A stretch of DNA of 64,000 nt from Paenibacillus sp. HWE-109 (lineage in GTDB: Bacteria; Bacillota; Bacilli; Paenibacillales; NBRC-103111): the NCBI RefSeq assembly GCF_022163125.1, contig NZ_CP091881.1, positions 4,960,001-5,024,000 of the forward strand. The letters are read 5' to 3'. This document shows positions 1-10,147 of the stretch, piece by piece. The notes under the pieces are model-generated. The model was not told the DNA's origin. It made no database searches and saw only the letters and a list, made by a program, of their open reading frames with translations. The number at the start of each line of letters is the position of its first letter. Within the stretch, counting starts at the first letter, position 1. The position numbers were made by a program, and so were the translations under genes.

Positions 1-63
1 GCACTCTATTCTTCCATAATGCTGCCAATTTGCAGGACCTCCTTTATTTCTTGGCTGTAACAT
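1..63 (-). CDS. 5' end of an unidentified protein (partial)
   Basis: An open frame starts with ATG at 63 and leaves the window at base 1. It encodes 21 residues beginning MLQPRNKGGPANWQHYGRIE. An AGGAG ribosome binding site lies about 8 bases before the ATG, and a conserved 38-bp regulatory element ends 27 bases upstream. This short N-terminus cannot be assigned to a family. The same element precedes the GH95 and GH9-like genes, so it probably belongs to the same carbohydrate regulon (inference). Confidence 0.55.
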   Translation of the reverse strand, partial: MLQPRNKGGPANWQHYGRIEC

Positions 64-90
64 AATTATCTCCTAAAAGGCTCCTATAAA

Positions 91-128
91 TAAGGAATAG
101 ATTTACTCATCGGCAGTAACAAATTTAC
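91..128 (-). promoter_or_regulatory. Direct-repeat operator, copy 1
   Basis: Read on the minus strand, it has two related blocks, TAAATTTGTTAC and TAAATCTATTCC, whose starts are 22 bp apart, i.e. on the same helix face. A TTTATAG sequence that could be the -10 region follows. Near-identical elements lie at 2670-2707 and 13155-13192. Direct repeats about two turns apart next to a weak promoter are typical of AraC-type activator sites. The regulator is not identified. Confidence 0.6.
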
Positions 129-173
129 TTATTTCTTGCTGTACAAGAGTGATAGAACTATTAGATATGAAAA

Positions 174-203
174 GAACCTCCGCCTTCCTCAAGGCAGAGG
201 TTC
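174..203 (-). terminator. Intrinsic terminator after the GH95 gene
   Basis: The 11-bp arms GAACCTCCGCC and GGCAGAGGTTC (one mismatch) surround an 8-base loop. On the minus strand TTTT follows. The hairpin starts 7 bases after the GH95 stop codon. Confidence 0.8.
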
Positions 204-209
204 TCCATA

Positions 210-2495
210 TTAAAACATAAGGTGATACTGTTCTCCAGGTTGTGTGTCAAATTCCAAAGTGTCATTGTCAATACTCGTTGGAATTGACTTTTTCAGGCTA
301 TGAACTTCAATTCCCACTTCAAAATTATATCTTACCCGGCATCGCCGGCCCAGTTTGGAATGGATGATCGCTTTAACTAAAGCACTGTCACTCCAATGGA
401 GTTCCAGCTCAAATCCATTCCTTGCGCAAATGCCGCTAATGCTTCCGTTCGCCCACTGAGCAGGAAGCGCCGGCAGCAGCCGGATTTCATCTTCATCACT
501 TTGCATAATCATTTCTACAATGCCTGCTGCCGCCCCGAAATTCCCGTCGATTTGAAAGGGAGGATGATTGTCAAAAAGATTTTTATGCGTAGAGTAAGTA
601 AATAGCGTCTTGATATACTGATTGGCCAGTTCGCCTTCTCCCAAATGCGCCCATAAGTTAATGATCCAGGCGCAGCTCCAACCTGTATGTCCACCTCCAT
701 TCTGAAGTCTTCTGTCCAGTGTTGTTCTGGCAGCTGCTAACAGATCCGGTGTCTTACGGCTTATACTGTGCCCTGGAAACAGACCAAACAAGTGCGAGAT
801 ATGACGGTGCCCCAGTTCCGTCTCCTCATGATCCTCAAGCCATTCTTGAAGTTGTCCATATTTTCCGACTTGCATCGGAGGCAATTGTGAACGTTTCCGA
901 ATAAGCAGCTCCCTGAAAGCATCGTCAACTCCAAGCTCCTCGCATGCCCGGATGCAGTTTTCGAACAGATCGTCAATGATTTGAACGGCCATTGTTGGAC
1001 TCATATCGATTGCAGTTTGCGTACCATCCGCCGCTAAGAACCTATTCTCAGGCGATGTGGCCGGACCGGTGACAAGCCAACCGTAATGCGGATGCTCGAT
1101 CATGAAATCAAGATAGAACATGGCAGCTTCCTTCATGAACGGATAAGCCCTTTGCTTCAACAACTCCTTATCCCCTGTAAACAAATAATGATCCCAATAA
1201 TGTCGGCTAAGCCATGCCGCACCTTCCTGCCAGAGCAGTGAGGAAGTTGCCCGTAGCGACGTATTAAGCCAAGGGTTTGTCCGTGTGCTAAGCACCATTC
1301 CATTGCAGCCATAGCGCTCTTGGGCTGCTTTGCGTCCCGGCTCGATGAGTGAATCCAATAGATCAAATAAAGGTTCGTGCAGCTCGGATAAGTTGCATGT
1401 TTCGGCATGCCAATAATTCATTTGCGTGTTAATGTTAATCGTATAATCCGAGAACCAGGGAGGCGTAAAACTGTCATTCCAAATGCCTTGCAAATTAGCC
1501 GGCATCGTCCTTTGCCGTGAACTGGAGATTAACAAATAACGGCCATACTGAACATATAATGCCGTTAGATAGGAATCTTCTTGACCGGATTTCACTTGTA
1601 AAAGGCGTTCATCCGTAGGAAGCTCTTGATACCTATCCTCGCCCAAATCGATATCCATGCGTTGAAACAAGATTTGGTAGTCGTTAATGTGATCCGCTCT
1701 CAATTGTTCCCACGATTTCATACCTGCCATGTGAAGCAGCGATTGGTTCGCACCTTGCGGATCCTTATGACGATAGTTTGTATTTGCAGTTACATAAACT
1801 GTAATTGCCTTGCATGCACTGAATATGACGGACTCACTTGTTGAGAAGCATTTCCCCCCATCGGCATACACTTCAATACTTGCATCAAACTTTACACCTT
1901 CGTACTCACACTGGCCACGGAGAGCAAGACCGCTTGCGCCGTTCTGATATACGCTTGCGCCGGATTCACGCGCCATTCGGATACAGCCGCTCAGAGTCGG
2001 CGTATCGCTGGCTTCCAAGCGAATCACCATAACCAGATCAGGGTTGCTGCAAATAACTTCCCGCGTATAGCAAGTTTCCCCAACATAAAAGCTCGTTTTA
2101 CAAACGGCTTGTTCGATATCCAATTCTCTGTGATAGTTCGTTATATCCCCAGGCGGCAAGTCAAATTTGATATATAGATCCCCCAACGGCTGATAATTGC
2201 CGTAGTGCGGGTTAAGCGGTGTTTTCATGGATTGTTCCGCAATCTCGTGAGCCGTGCGGTAGTCTCCTTCGAACAGCAAGTTTCTAACTTGGTTGATCGT
2301 TTGTTGAACGCCGGGACTCGCGTCGTAATGCGGCTTTCCCGACCACACCGTTTCTTCGTTCAAACCAATTCGTTCCTCGTGAATACCTCCGTAAATCATG
2401 CCGCCGATTTTGCCGTTTCCTACCGGAAGCGCTTCGGTCCATTGCTCAGCCGGACGATCATACCAGAGGCGCCAGTGTGCCTTTGAGTTACTCAT
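210..2495 (-). CDS. Glycoside hydrolase family 95 protein (alpha-L-fucosidase type)
   Basis: 761 residues, the usual length for bacterial GH95 enzymes, which remove alpha-1,2-linked L-fucose (some act on L-galactose) from glycans. The N-terminal domain opens with the typical WYDRPAEQWTEALPVGNG stretch (about residues 11-28). The (alpha/alpha)6 catalytic barrel follows, with an INxN-MNYW region near residue 354, a TSPEN motif near 480 that probably carries the acid, and DGNFG near 650. No signal peptide is visible, so it probably acts in the cytoplasm on imported oligosaccharides. It has its own upstream direct-repeat element (2670-2707) and a terminator. The family is secure; the exact substrate is not. 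Confidence 0.93.
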   Translation of the reverse strand: MSNSKAHWRLWYDRPAEQWTEALPVGNGKIGGMIYGGIHEERIGLNEETVWSGKPHYDASPGVQQTINQVRNLLFEGDYRTAHEIAEQSMKTPLNPHYGNYQPLGDLYIKFDLPPGDITNYHRELDIEQAVCKTSFYVGETCYTREVICSNPDLVMVIRLEASDTPTLSGCIRMARESGASVYQNGASGLALRGQCEYEGVKFDASIEVYADGGKCFSTSESVIFSACKAITVYVTANTNYRHKDPQGANQSLLHMAGMKSWEQLRADHINDYQILFQRMDIDLGEDRYQELPTDERLLQVKSGQEDSYLTALYVQYGRYLLISSSRQRTMPANLQGIWNDSFTPPWFSDYTININTQMNYWHAETCNLSELHEPLFDLLDSLIEPGRKAAQERYGCNGMVLSTRTNPWLNTSLRATSSLLWQEGAAWLSRHYWDHYLFTGDKELLKQRAYPFMKEAAMFYLDFMIEHPHYGWLVTGPATSPENRFLAADGTQTAIDMSPTMAVQIIDDLFENCIRACEELGVDDAFRELLIRKRSQLPPMQVGKYGQLQEWLEDHEETELGHRHISHLFGLFPGHSISRKTPDLLAAARTTLDRRLQNGGGHTGWSCAWIINLWAHLGEGELANQYIKTLFTYSTHKNLFDNHPPFQIDGNFGAAAGIVEMIMQSDEDEIRLLPALPAQWANGSISGICARNGFELELHWSDSALVKAIIHSKLGRRCRVRYNFEVGIEVHSLKKSIPTSIDNDTLEFDTQPGEQYHLMF

Positions 2496-2669
2496 TTATT
2501 TTATTCCCCCTAAGCTGATGTCTTACTATGTCTCTTGACCTCCAACCAATTTTCGATGCAGATCTATATGAGGATTGACACTACCTGGTACTTTGAACAT
2601 CATCCTTGGGCGTATCATGCCGCAGCATTTTGGCTGTATCTTCATTATTACTTGAAAGTCTTCATTGAA

Positions 2670-2707
2670 TAAGGAACAAATTTATTCATCTTCAGTAACA
2701 AATTTAC
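2670..2707 (-). promoter_or_regulatory. Direct-repeat operator, copy 2, upstream of the GH95 gene
   Basis: On the minus strand TAAATTTGTTAC is followed 22 bp later by TAAATTTGTTCC; in this copy the two half-sites agree at 11 of 12 bases. It lies about 175 bp before the GH95 start codon, so the transcript would have a long leader. Confidence 0.6.
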
Positions 2708-2735
2708 TTCTTTCTAGCTGTGCAAGTGAGCTATA

Positions 2736-2758
2736 AAAAGGAACCCGCAAATCGCGGG
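2736..2758 (-). terminator. Terminator after the short SLH-protein copy
   Basis: The CCCGC/GCGGG stem has a 5-base loop and is followed on the minus strand by a TTTTT tract. Its arm sequence (GGAACCCGC) resembles the terminator of the large SLH gene at 3258-3282, which suggests the terminator was duplicated with the gene. Confidence 0.75.
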
Positions 2759-2775
2759 CCCCTGCTCACACAAGA

Positions 2776-3219
2776 CTAATTATCAGTGTTGAAAGTTACC
2801 TGGTGGGAAGTTGCCAAACTATTATCTAAGCTATCCTTGACACCAGTTGTTACATTTACCACATAATTAGAATTACTGACAAGTGTTCCATTGAAAGAAA
2901 TCTTAAATTTTAACGGGGTGATTGGGGTGATCGTGTAGCTCGGAACAGTCCCCCCGCCTACCTTAGTCACCAAAATATTACTTGCAGTGAAGGTTGATGC
3001 TTCCATCTGCCAGTCAAATCTCAGATCAGGTCCTGCCGATAAGAGCTGTCCGTCAAACTCATTCAGCATCATAATAGCCTTGGCCCTTGTGAGCTGCGTA
3101 TTTGGTTGTACGGAATTGTCCGTATTTTTCGGCATGACACCTAATTTCAACAGTCTGGAAAACGCATTCTGCAAGGCATACGTATTCAGCAGCGCAGCAT
3201 CGCTGATATTTTGTGCCAT
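2776..3219 (-). pseudogene. Internally deleted partial copy of the large SLH surface protein
   Basis: 147 residues with no signal peptide. Residues 1-69 match the SLH-like stretch of the 2276-aa neighbour (NISDAA, FSRLLKLGVMPK, LLSAGPDLRFDW). From residue 71 it continues with the neighbour's Ig-like block (ASTFT, KVGGG, PSYTI, LRFKISFN-like). The roughly 240-residue GH16-like part between these blocks in the large protein is missing. The ATG directly abuts an AAAGGGGGG run, too close for normal ribosome binding. I read it as a duplication remnant; expression as a small protein is possible but not supported. Confidence 0.7.
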
Positions 3220-3257
3220 TCCCCCCCTTTCATATATAAGACATTCATTTTAATATG

Positions 3258-3282
3258 GGAACCCGCCGTTAACGCGGGTTCC
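3258..3282 (-). terminator. Terminator after the large SLH gene
   Basis: The perfect 9-bp stem GGAACCCGC/GCGGGTTCC has a 7-base loop and lies 11 bases after the stop codon. The T-tract is weak. Confidence 0.7.
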
Positions 3283-3293
3283 ACTCATCAATT

Positions 3294-6200
3294 CTATTCA
3301 TTCATCAATTTTGCAAACTGCAGCAGTCGCTTTAAGATAACGGCTGCTTGCGCGCGCGTTGCTCTTTCGCCCGGCATGAAACGGCTTGGAGTTATCCCGT
3401 TCATGATGCCATAATTAATTGCTTGGGCAACCGCATCTTTCGCCCATCCACTAATCGCTTTCGCATCCTCATACACCGCAAATCCTTTTGCACTTGTTTC
3501 AGATTTGCTGCCTGCCAAGTACATTGCGCGCGAAATCATTACCGCCATTTCTTCTCGCGTAATATTGGAATTTGGGCGGAACGTTCCATCTTCAAAGCCT
3601 TCTACCAGACCCAAATTAACGGCTGCTCCTACCGCTCCGTAGTACCAGTTGGTTTCCACAACGTCAGTAAATTTCACAGTGCTCGATTCTGTCAATCCAA
3701 GTCCTCGTACTAGAAGCGCTGCAAATTCCGCACGAGTAATTTGATTTTCGGGAACAAAGTCCAATTCCGTCATTCCCTTGATTACTAGATTGGAGGCAAG
3801 AAGCTCAACATCCTCTTTTGCCCAATGTCTTTTCATATCATCAAACGACTTTGACGATTTTATTACGGTATAAATACTGTTGCCCGGACGTTTGATCGTC
3901 GCTTGCACCATGCCGTTCGATAACGTAAAGACTGCGGGTACAAAACTTATTTCACCCGTTTTGGGATTGTACATAACGGCTGTTGCTTTTGCCGGATCGA
4001 TCATCTGCGTAAGTTCCATCGTTCTGGATACATACGTTTTGCCAAAATCATTTACGGAGATAATCTTGCCGTTGGATTCCGCCGTCACATTAAACTCAAC
4101 TGCTTGGGCCAAAGACTGATATCCTAATTGTTTAATTTTGGCATCCAACTGGTTTGCGACTGTTCCGTTTAATTTCTCGATGTTGACATTGATTCTTACA
4201 TTCCCAACATCAGTGCCAAGCGCATCAGCCAAGCTCTGTAGGTCTATAGATTTAACAGGCAAATCGTAGGTCATGGCATCAAATTTTACGGTGATGACAG
4301 CCGTAGAAACCTTCGACTGGGCATCCATAATCACCGCACCGGGAAGTTGTACTTGCGCTGCATCCGTAGCCCCTTTTACTTCCAGCAAAATTTGATTTTG
4401 ATTTCCGGAGGAGACAAGCGCTTTAATGGCTTCGGTCATAGTTGCTGCATCCACATCCCATACGGAAGTCGTATGCCCGTCTGCTTTTTTCACTACTTTC
4501 GGAGACAAATTAGTTATTTTAATTCCATTAGCGCTTTGCGTGGTTTGTATGGTTTGCGCTATTTGTGTTGATTGCGTATTTTCATTTGTTGTTTGATAAA
4601 TAATTTGAATGTTTTTTGTCAATCCAGCCAAGGAAGTTAACAACCCCGATGTATGGGCAAGCTGCCCTCGGGTCAGCGAAATATCTGCATTGGTTGTCTG
4701 GCTAATCGCCTTAGCCTTCCAATTTAATTTCAACAAATCTTCTTCTGAAGAAATGCCAGCACCCTGACTTTTAAGTAAAATTCGGACTTCCCCCGGTATA
4801 TCCGTTTTAACTGAATCCACTGTCAGGTCAGCACTCAAGGATGATGCAGAAACAAATTCCAGGAAACTCGGATTAAACTGGAACGTCAGTTCTTGGGTGT
4901 ATACAGCAGCGTATACACTGTTCGATACATTGCTCAATCCATAATTCATGCTGAAACTTTGTCCTGATACAATCTGAGATATCCCCGAAAGCCTTGCAAT
5001 TGGTTTAAAAGTCAACTCCTCACTGTTTCTAGTTATCACAATGCTATAAACGCTAGTAACACCGTCTTGCGCCGTCACCGTAACGGTTACCGGATTGTCG
5101 CCGACAATCAAATTCGTGCCGCCATTCACGACGACCGAAGCCGCAGGACTCGCTGCCGTATAGGTAATGGCAGAAACCGTCGTAGCATAAGGTACCGACA
5201 ACGTATAATTCCGCTTATTCCATTCGAACCCGCTCAAAGTTATACCGTTGACGCGTAAATCTGTTAAAGCAGCGGAAGAACTATCGGCAAGATCCACATG
5301 GAAGGTAACCTGTTGATTTTCTGACAAGCTATTGTCCAAGCTATCCTTAATGCCGGTTGTCACAATAACCTCATAATCCGAATTATCTTCAAGCATTTCG
5401 TTGAAAGATATTTTGAACCTAAGAGGAGTAATCTGTGAAATCGTGTAACTTGGAACATGGCCTCCGCCTACCTTGGATACCATGACCTGATCTGTTGTAA
5501 AAGATGAGGCCTTCATCTGTTTGTTAAATTTCAACACAAATTCCTTCTTATTCGGTTGATCGGGATCGTCCATCGTTAGACTATCCTGAGGAATGAGCAC
5601 AGGACGATAAACGGGATAGAGAGATAATGGATCACTGCTGGCTGTTTTGGAATAATTTCGCACCCAATCAAATTCTGCAGCTGTCCCGACAACCTTATTA
5701 ATATCCAGCATGCCATCAAACCGAGTCAAAGTTGTGCTTAATATGTTTGGATAAGGCACATCAATTCTTCCTACTGCAGATAGATAATCTGTGATATCAT
5801 CCACACGATAAGTGATCTGATTATCATAGGACATATAAAAACCGGGGGGTTCGATGTATCCGCCAAAATTGTGCAACTCTTTGAAATTATTATCATGGGT
5901 TGACCATTTAGCATCTCTAAGCCATCTTAATCCAATCTCTGGCGCCGGTTTTTCTTGCAAGAACCATACGTTGTTTGAAACTTCGTCCTGTCCTGTCCCT
6001 TCGTTCCAGTTGAAATCCGTACCTGGGCCGTTTTTCGCCCAATAGGAAGTGTGATGTCCGTAAGTATCCGGATACTTGTAACGAGCTTCAAAATAACCGT
6101 ATTTCTGCATATAGTTGGACGTAATAGATGCCCCTGAATAGGGAGCTCCTGCCCGATTCGTCACTTCATTTTTAAGTTTCACCACACCATCTGTTTGTTC

Positions 6201-9200
6201 GATGCTGTCAGGCCATCTGCCTACTATGCCTGCAAACAAGTTCACATTATCGGAACTCCACTTGCTCCAATCAAAATTAGGACCGTTGAAGTCGTCAGAA
6301 AACGTCGTATGCCAGTCAAATCTTAGGTCGGGCCCTGCCGATAATAACTGCCCATCAAATTCGTTCAGCATAACTATGGCATCGGTTCTTGTGAGCTGCC
6401 TGTCTGGCTGTATAGCATTGTCAGTATCTTTAGGCATAACTCCCAGTTTTAAAAGCCGGGAAAAAGCTTCCTGTAAGGCATACGTTTTCACCTGAGCAGC
6501 ATCGCTAATGTTCTGTTCCAAATAGGAGGATGGACTCTGCGCAAAGAAATTATCGACGTTTAAGAATCTACCCGTATAGTCGATTGCATTTGATAAAAGA
6601 ACAGCTGCAAAAGTACGGTCTACTGGGACATTCACACCTAAAGCCCCATTTGTCGTATCGATACCGTATAGAAGTCCAGCTTCTTTAGCCGCCCCAATGT
6701 GGCCCTTATAGTTTACATCGGCTCCTATCGTGTCAGAGTACGTCGCTGCTAACGGATTTTCTGGAAATTTTAACAATCGGGTCAATACAGCAATGAATTC
6801 GGAACGTGTTACCTGTTGGTCAGGCAAGAACTTGTAATCGGATATCATTCCGCTTAAATAGTCTTGGTCCGCCATCGCGTTCACGATTTGCTTTATTTTC
6901 TCATCACTGACGTCATCCACTTGCTGCTCGTTATAGAATTTGTAAGTGGTTGCAATAGTCTCCTTAATGATTGAATGATCAGGGGATTGCTTCTCAAATT
7001 TGATCGCGCTGAAAAACTTTAAATCTTTCATAACAAAATACTCGTCTTGCGAACCTGCTGCGAAATGGAAGTTTCCTAGATTATACCAACTTTCACCAAC
7101 AAGATTATTGTTAGGTACGACAACCGTATCCATTGTACCGTTGTGATAAATATCAAAGGAGAAATCTGTGGGGAAATCTTTGGTGAGCTCTGTCTGGTAA
7201 CTAGCAACTAAATAGGAAACCTTGTAGTCTCCGGGTTCAGTTATCATTGGATTCCATTTGAAAACACCCGTATAATTTTCATTATAGTGGCGATAATACT
7301 TCGCAAAAGGAACCTTGCGGTAAGCATCCGTCAAAATTTTGTGATCATTTGGTGATAACCCTGGTGTTACCTGAGCAGTTCTTACTTTTTCTGTCATAGA
7401 AATATTGCTAGAATCAACTGATGTTGCATTAGAATTGGTTGTGACAATCGTGCTGTTCATCGTTACTCCATCTAATTGAAGAGTTGTAAATTTCACGCTT
7501 GAAGCAATCGTCTCAGCACCAGTAGATAGTTTTGTCACTTTGACAAGTTCGTTGCCAATTCCCGAAAAGGCGTACTCGCCTAATGGTAGCCATCCGCTTT
7601 CCATCTTCGTTTGATTAAATGCCATCGTTTCAACCTTGCCGTCATGGTAAACTTCTACTTGAAAGCTGTTATCCCCTGTCTGTGTTCGAGTTGGAATGTA
7701 AGCAAACACCTCATATTTCCCAGCAGTCATTTTGCCGGGGTTGTAAACCGCAGAAGCATCTTTTTCTGTAGATATTCGAGGTACGGAGTAGGTATTGTCA
7801 GACACCAAAGAGGAATTCTGCCAACTTCCCATTTCTCTGTAGCCAACCGGGAATTGGGTTGCTTGTTCAGCCTCGCTCTGATTTCTGTGCATTTGCTCCC
7901 TCATAACCTCGTATGAAATCGGCAATGTAACAGTAGGTTTGGTCGAGTCAAGCGATCCTCTGGTAAATCGAACATACTCATCTTTGGTCCCGCCAAAGAA
8001 ATAATCGCCTAGTTCGTACCAACCGTCTTTTTCTGTATTCATATCCAGAGTCCGTGTATCTGTTTTACCATTATGATGAATGGAAACGACAGCATGGTCG
8101 TCTACAGAAACCCCGGCGTTCTTGTAGACCTTTAATTTCGTCATGCCTTTTGGCGTGCCCGAATTATACTGATAATACTCACCTTGAATGGCGGATTTCT
8201 TGTTCCCCATGATATGATTCGGAAACATAAAGTCTGACCAATTTGAATCAATATTAAAATTAACAGTCCCAAGTGGCGTCGTGACAGAAGTGTTATACAC
8301 ATAATCCGCAACGCTAAAATCGAATCTGGAAAGTGTATGAATTAAATCGGGCTGTTGTCTTAATTCGCTTGCCTTAAGCTTATTAATCATAGGATTTGGA
8401 ATCATATACAATGATTCGGATATTGCAGCATTCTTAGCAGCTTTGAAGAGAGAAATTCCCATATTCAAATCAGCAATTTCTGAATAGACGATGTCGCTAG
8501 ACGTAATGGTCTCCTTTCGTTGCATGACAGATACGGCACTATCTATTAACCCTTGAAGCCTTATTTTTGCACCAGGTGCATATTGGCCTGCTAATGCACC
8601 TTCAATTGTATCTGGCAACAGAGCGGACGCGGATCCGATCAGAGTTTCCAGCTCTGGAAACAACTTTCTGGCTTCATTTCTTACGAACTTTACGGCATCT
8701 GACCTTACATACGTTCCAGGCGAATTCCCTGTTAGCTTCACAAACCCGGTGTTTCCTGAGTCAAAGGGAAAGTTGCCTAGAAGGACCCAACCTGAATTGC
8801 CTTCCGTTTCATTCATAGTGTAAGTTACTGTCCCAGCGCTACCGGTAATATCTGCTTTGGCATTGGAGTCGCCGTCGGCTGAAACGACTTTATACATATA
8901 CACATCGTAATTACCTGAGTTTATGATCGTAGGAGTCCATTGAGCACTTGGATGTAAAGTGCTATCAGCATACTTAGTGGATGAATTATTATACCCTTTA
9001 GGATCTGTTGCGTTCATCCAGGTACCTGTTTCCGTATAACCGCCCATTCCTTCGTCAATAACTATCGTATTCACGGAATCAACGGCCTTGTCTACGCTTT
9101 CATTTTTTACAAATTTCATGGCATCCGCCCTGATATATGTGCCTACGGTATCTGCTTTCAATCTAACAAATCCATTAGTTCCTGAAGCTAAGGGATAATT

Positions 9201-10124
9201 CCCTAAAAGCACCCACCCTGAACTCCCTGTGGTGAAGTTCAAGTATTGATATTCTTTTCCCCCATTATACGTAATGTCTATTCTGCCATCGTAGTCGCCG
9301 CTCGAGGACACAACTTTATAAATATACACATCGTAATTACCCGGATTTGTGATCGTCGGTCTCCACTCCGCGTAGGGTCTACTAGTAGCCCCTGCAGATC
9401 TAGTTGTCGTATTATTATAACCCGCATAAAGCGAGGCACTCGCAGACGACCAATTTCCTGAAGCTGCATATTCGCTGTAGCCTGGCATTCCGAAGTCAAT
9501 AATAATGTCATCGACTGGAGAAGGTGTTGGTGTTGGTGTTGGTGTTGGTGTTGGTGTCGGCGTCGGCGTCGGCGTCGGTGTCGGCGTCGGGTCTGGATTC
9601 GTGATTACTGTATCATTTTTTACAAATTTAACGGCATCAGCTCTTGAGTACCTGCCAGCCGTATTTCCGTTTAGCTTAATTGATCCAGTGGATCCTGCAG
9701 CCAAGGGATAATTTCCCAAGTTTACCCATTCCGAACTGCCTGCCGTATAATCCACGGTTTTCGTAATCGTTCCAGAGCTTGTGACAATGTCTATTTTGGC
9801 ATTCGGATCTCCATTGGATGAAACAACCTTATACATATAAATATCATAATTACCCTCATTAATAATTGTCGGTGTCCATTTAGCAGTTGGACTTGACGAA
9901 TAAGCAGCTGATCTGGTCGATGAATTATCATATCCTTTATATGTGGTAGTACTGCTCCATGTACCTGTTTCTGTATAACCAGACATACCATAATCAATTA
10001 TGATCTCGTCTGCTGGATCCGCTGCATGCCCAACACCTGGACCTATGCTCATGAAGATCCATGAAAATACAAGTACTGTGATTAGTAAATCTTTAAGCTT
10101 TTTCCGTGTTGTTGCTTTCATCAT
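3294..10124 (-). CDS. Very large modular SLH-anchored surface protein with a GH16-like domain
   Basis: 2276 residues. Order seen: signal peptide (1-34); a golvesin/xanthan-lyase-like beta domain (about 38-170); a Thr-Pro repeat linker (175-201); two more such domains (205-490); a helical stretch; further related domains to about 1060; an SLH-like region (1085-1245); a GH16-like jelly roll (about 1278-1488: DDFNG start, YGYFEARYKYP, closing AEFDWVRNY); an Ig-like block (1515-1600); a cadherin-like domain (1625-1705); a cohesin-like domain (1720-1850); and three C-terminal SLH repeats (about 2090-2276) that bind cell-wall polymer. The GH16 catalytic motif ExDxxE is not intact; GQDEVSNN is found at the expected place, so this domain may bind rather than cut. 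The RBS is GGAGG, 6 bases before the ATG. Probable role: wall-attached polysaccharide capture. Confidence 0.88.
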   Translation of the reverse strand: MMKATTRKKLKDLLITVLVFSWIFMSIGPGVGHAADPADEIIIDYGMSGYTETGTWSSTTTYKGYDNSSTRSAAYSSSPTAKWTPTIINEGNYDIYMYKVVSSNGDPNAKIDIVTSSGTITKTVDYTAGSSEWVNLGNYPLAAGSTGSIKLNGNTAGRYSRADAVKFVKNDTVITNPDPTPTPTPTPTPTPTPTPTPTPTPSPVDDIIIDFGMPGYSEYAASGNWSSASASLYAGYNNTTTRSAGATSRPYAEWRPTITNPGNYDVYIYKVVSSSGDYDGRIDITYNGGKEYQYLNFTTGSSGWVLLGNYPLASGTNGFVRLKADTVGTYIRADAMKFVKNESVDKAVDSVNTIVIDEGMGGYTETGTWMNATDPKGYNNSSTKYADSTLHPSAQWTPTIINSGNYDVYMYKVVSADGDSNAKADITGSAGTVTYTMNETEGNSGWVLLGNFPFDSGNTGFVKLTGNSPGTYVRSDAVKFVRNEARKLFPELETLIGSASALLPDTIEGALAGQYAPGAKIRLQGLIDSAVSVMQRKETITSSDIVYSEIADLNMGISLFKAAKNAAISESLYMIPNPMINKLKASELRQQPDLIHTLSRFDFSVADYVYNTSVTTPLGTVNFNIDSNWSDFMFPNHIMGNKKSAIQGEYYQYNSGTPKGMTKLKVYKNAGVSVDDHAVVSIHHNGKTDTRTLDMNTEKDGWYELGDYFFGGTKDEYVRFTRGSLDSTKPTVTLPISYEVMREQMHRNQSEAEQATQFPVGYREMGSWQNSSLVSDNTYSVPRISTEKDASAVYNPGKMTAGKYEVFAYIPTRTQTGDNSFQVEVYHDGKVETMAFNQTKMESGWLPLGEYAFSGIGNELVKVTKLSTGAETIASSVKFTTLQLDGVTMNSTIVTTNSNATSVDSSNISMTEKVRTAQVTPGLSPNDHKILTDAYRKVPFAKYYRHYNENYTGVFKWNPMITEPGDYKVSYLVASYQTELTKDFPTDFSFDIYHNGTMDTVVVPNNNLVGESWYNLGNFHFAAGSQDEYFVMKDLKFFSAIKFEKQSPDHSIIKETIATTYKFYNEQQVDDVSDEKIKQIVNAMADQDYLSGMISDYKFLPDQQVTRSEFIAVLTRLLKFPENPLAATYSDTIGADVNYKGHIGAAKEAGLLYGIDTTNGALGVNVPVDRTFAAVLLSNAIDYTGRFLNVDNFFAQSPSSYLEQNISDAAQVKTYALQEAFSRLLKLGVMPKDTDNAIQPDRQLTRTDAIVMLNEFDGQLLSAGPDLRFDWHTTFSDDFNGPNFDWSKWSSDNVNLFAGIVGRWPDSIEQTDGVVKLKNEVTNRAGAPYSGASITSNYMQKYGYFEARYKYPDTYGHHTSYWAKNGPGTDFNWNEGTGQDEVSNNVWFLQEKPAPEIGLRWLRDAKWSTHDNNFKELHNFGGYIEPPGFYMSYDNQITYRVDDITDYLSAVGRIDVPYPNILSTTLTRFDGMLDINKVVGTAAEFDWVRNYSKTASSDPLSLYPVYRPVLIPQDSLTMDDPDQPNKKEFVLKFNKQMKASSFTTDQVMVSKVGGGHVPSYTISQITPLRFKISFNEMLEDNSDYEVIVTTGIKDSLDNSLSENQQVTFHVDLADSSSAALTDLRVNGITLSGFEWNKRNYTLSVPYATTVSAITYTAASPAASVVVNGGTNLIVGDNPVTVTVTAQDGVTSVYSIVITRNSEELTFKPIARLSGISQIVSGQSFSMNYGLSNVSNSVYAAVYTQELTFQFNPSFLEFVSASSLSADLTVDSVKTDIPGEVRILLKSQGAGISSEEDLLKLNWKAKAISQTTNADISLTRGQLAHTSGLLTSLAGLTKNIQIIYQTTNENTQSTQIAQTIQTTQSANGIKITNLSPKVVKKADGHTTSVWDVDAATMTEAIKALVSSGNQNQILLEVKGATDAAQVQLPGAVIMDAQSKVSTAVITVKFDAMTYDLPVKSIDLQSLADALGTDVGNVRINVNIEKLNGTVANQLDAKIKQLGYQSLAQAVEFNVTAESNGKIISVNDFGKTYVSRTMELTQMIDPAKATAVMYNPKTGEISFVPAVFTLSNGMVQATIKRPGNSIYTVIKSSKSFDDMKRHWAKEDVELLASNLVIKGMTELDFVPENQITRAEFAALLVRGLGLTESSTVKFTDVVETNWYYGAVGAAVNLGLVEGFEDGTFRPNSNITREEMAVMISRAMYLAGSKSETSAKGFAVYEDAKAISGWAKDAVAQAINYGIMNGITPSRFMPGERATRAQAAVILKRLLQFAKLMNE
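9523..9596 (-). repeat. Hexanucleotide tandem repeat coding a Thr-Pro linker
   Basis: About twelve GGTGTT/GGCGTC-type hexamers encode alternating Thr-Pro between the first two beta domains. Such tracts change length by slippage. Confidence 0.85.
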
Positions 10125-10147
10125 TCAATCCCTCCAAAATTACAATT

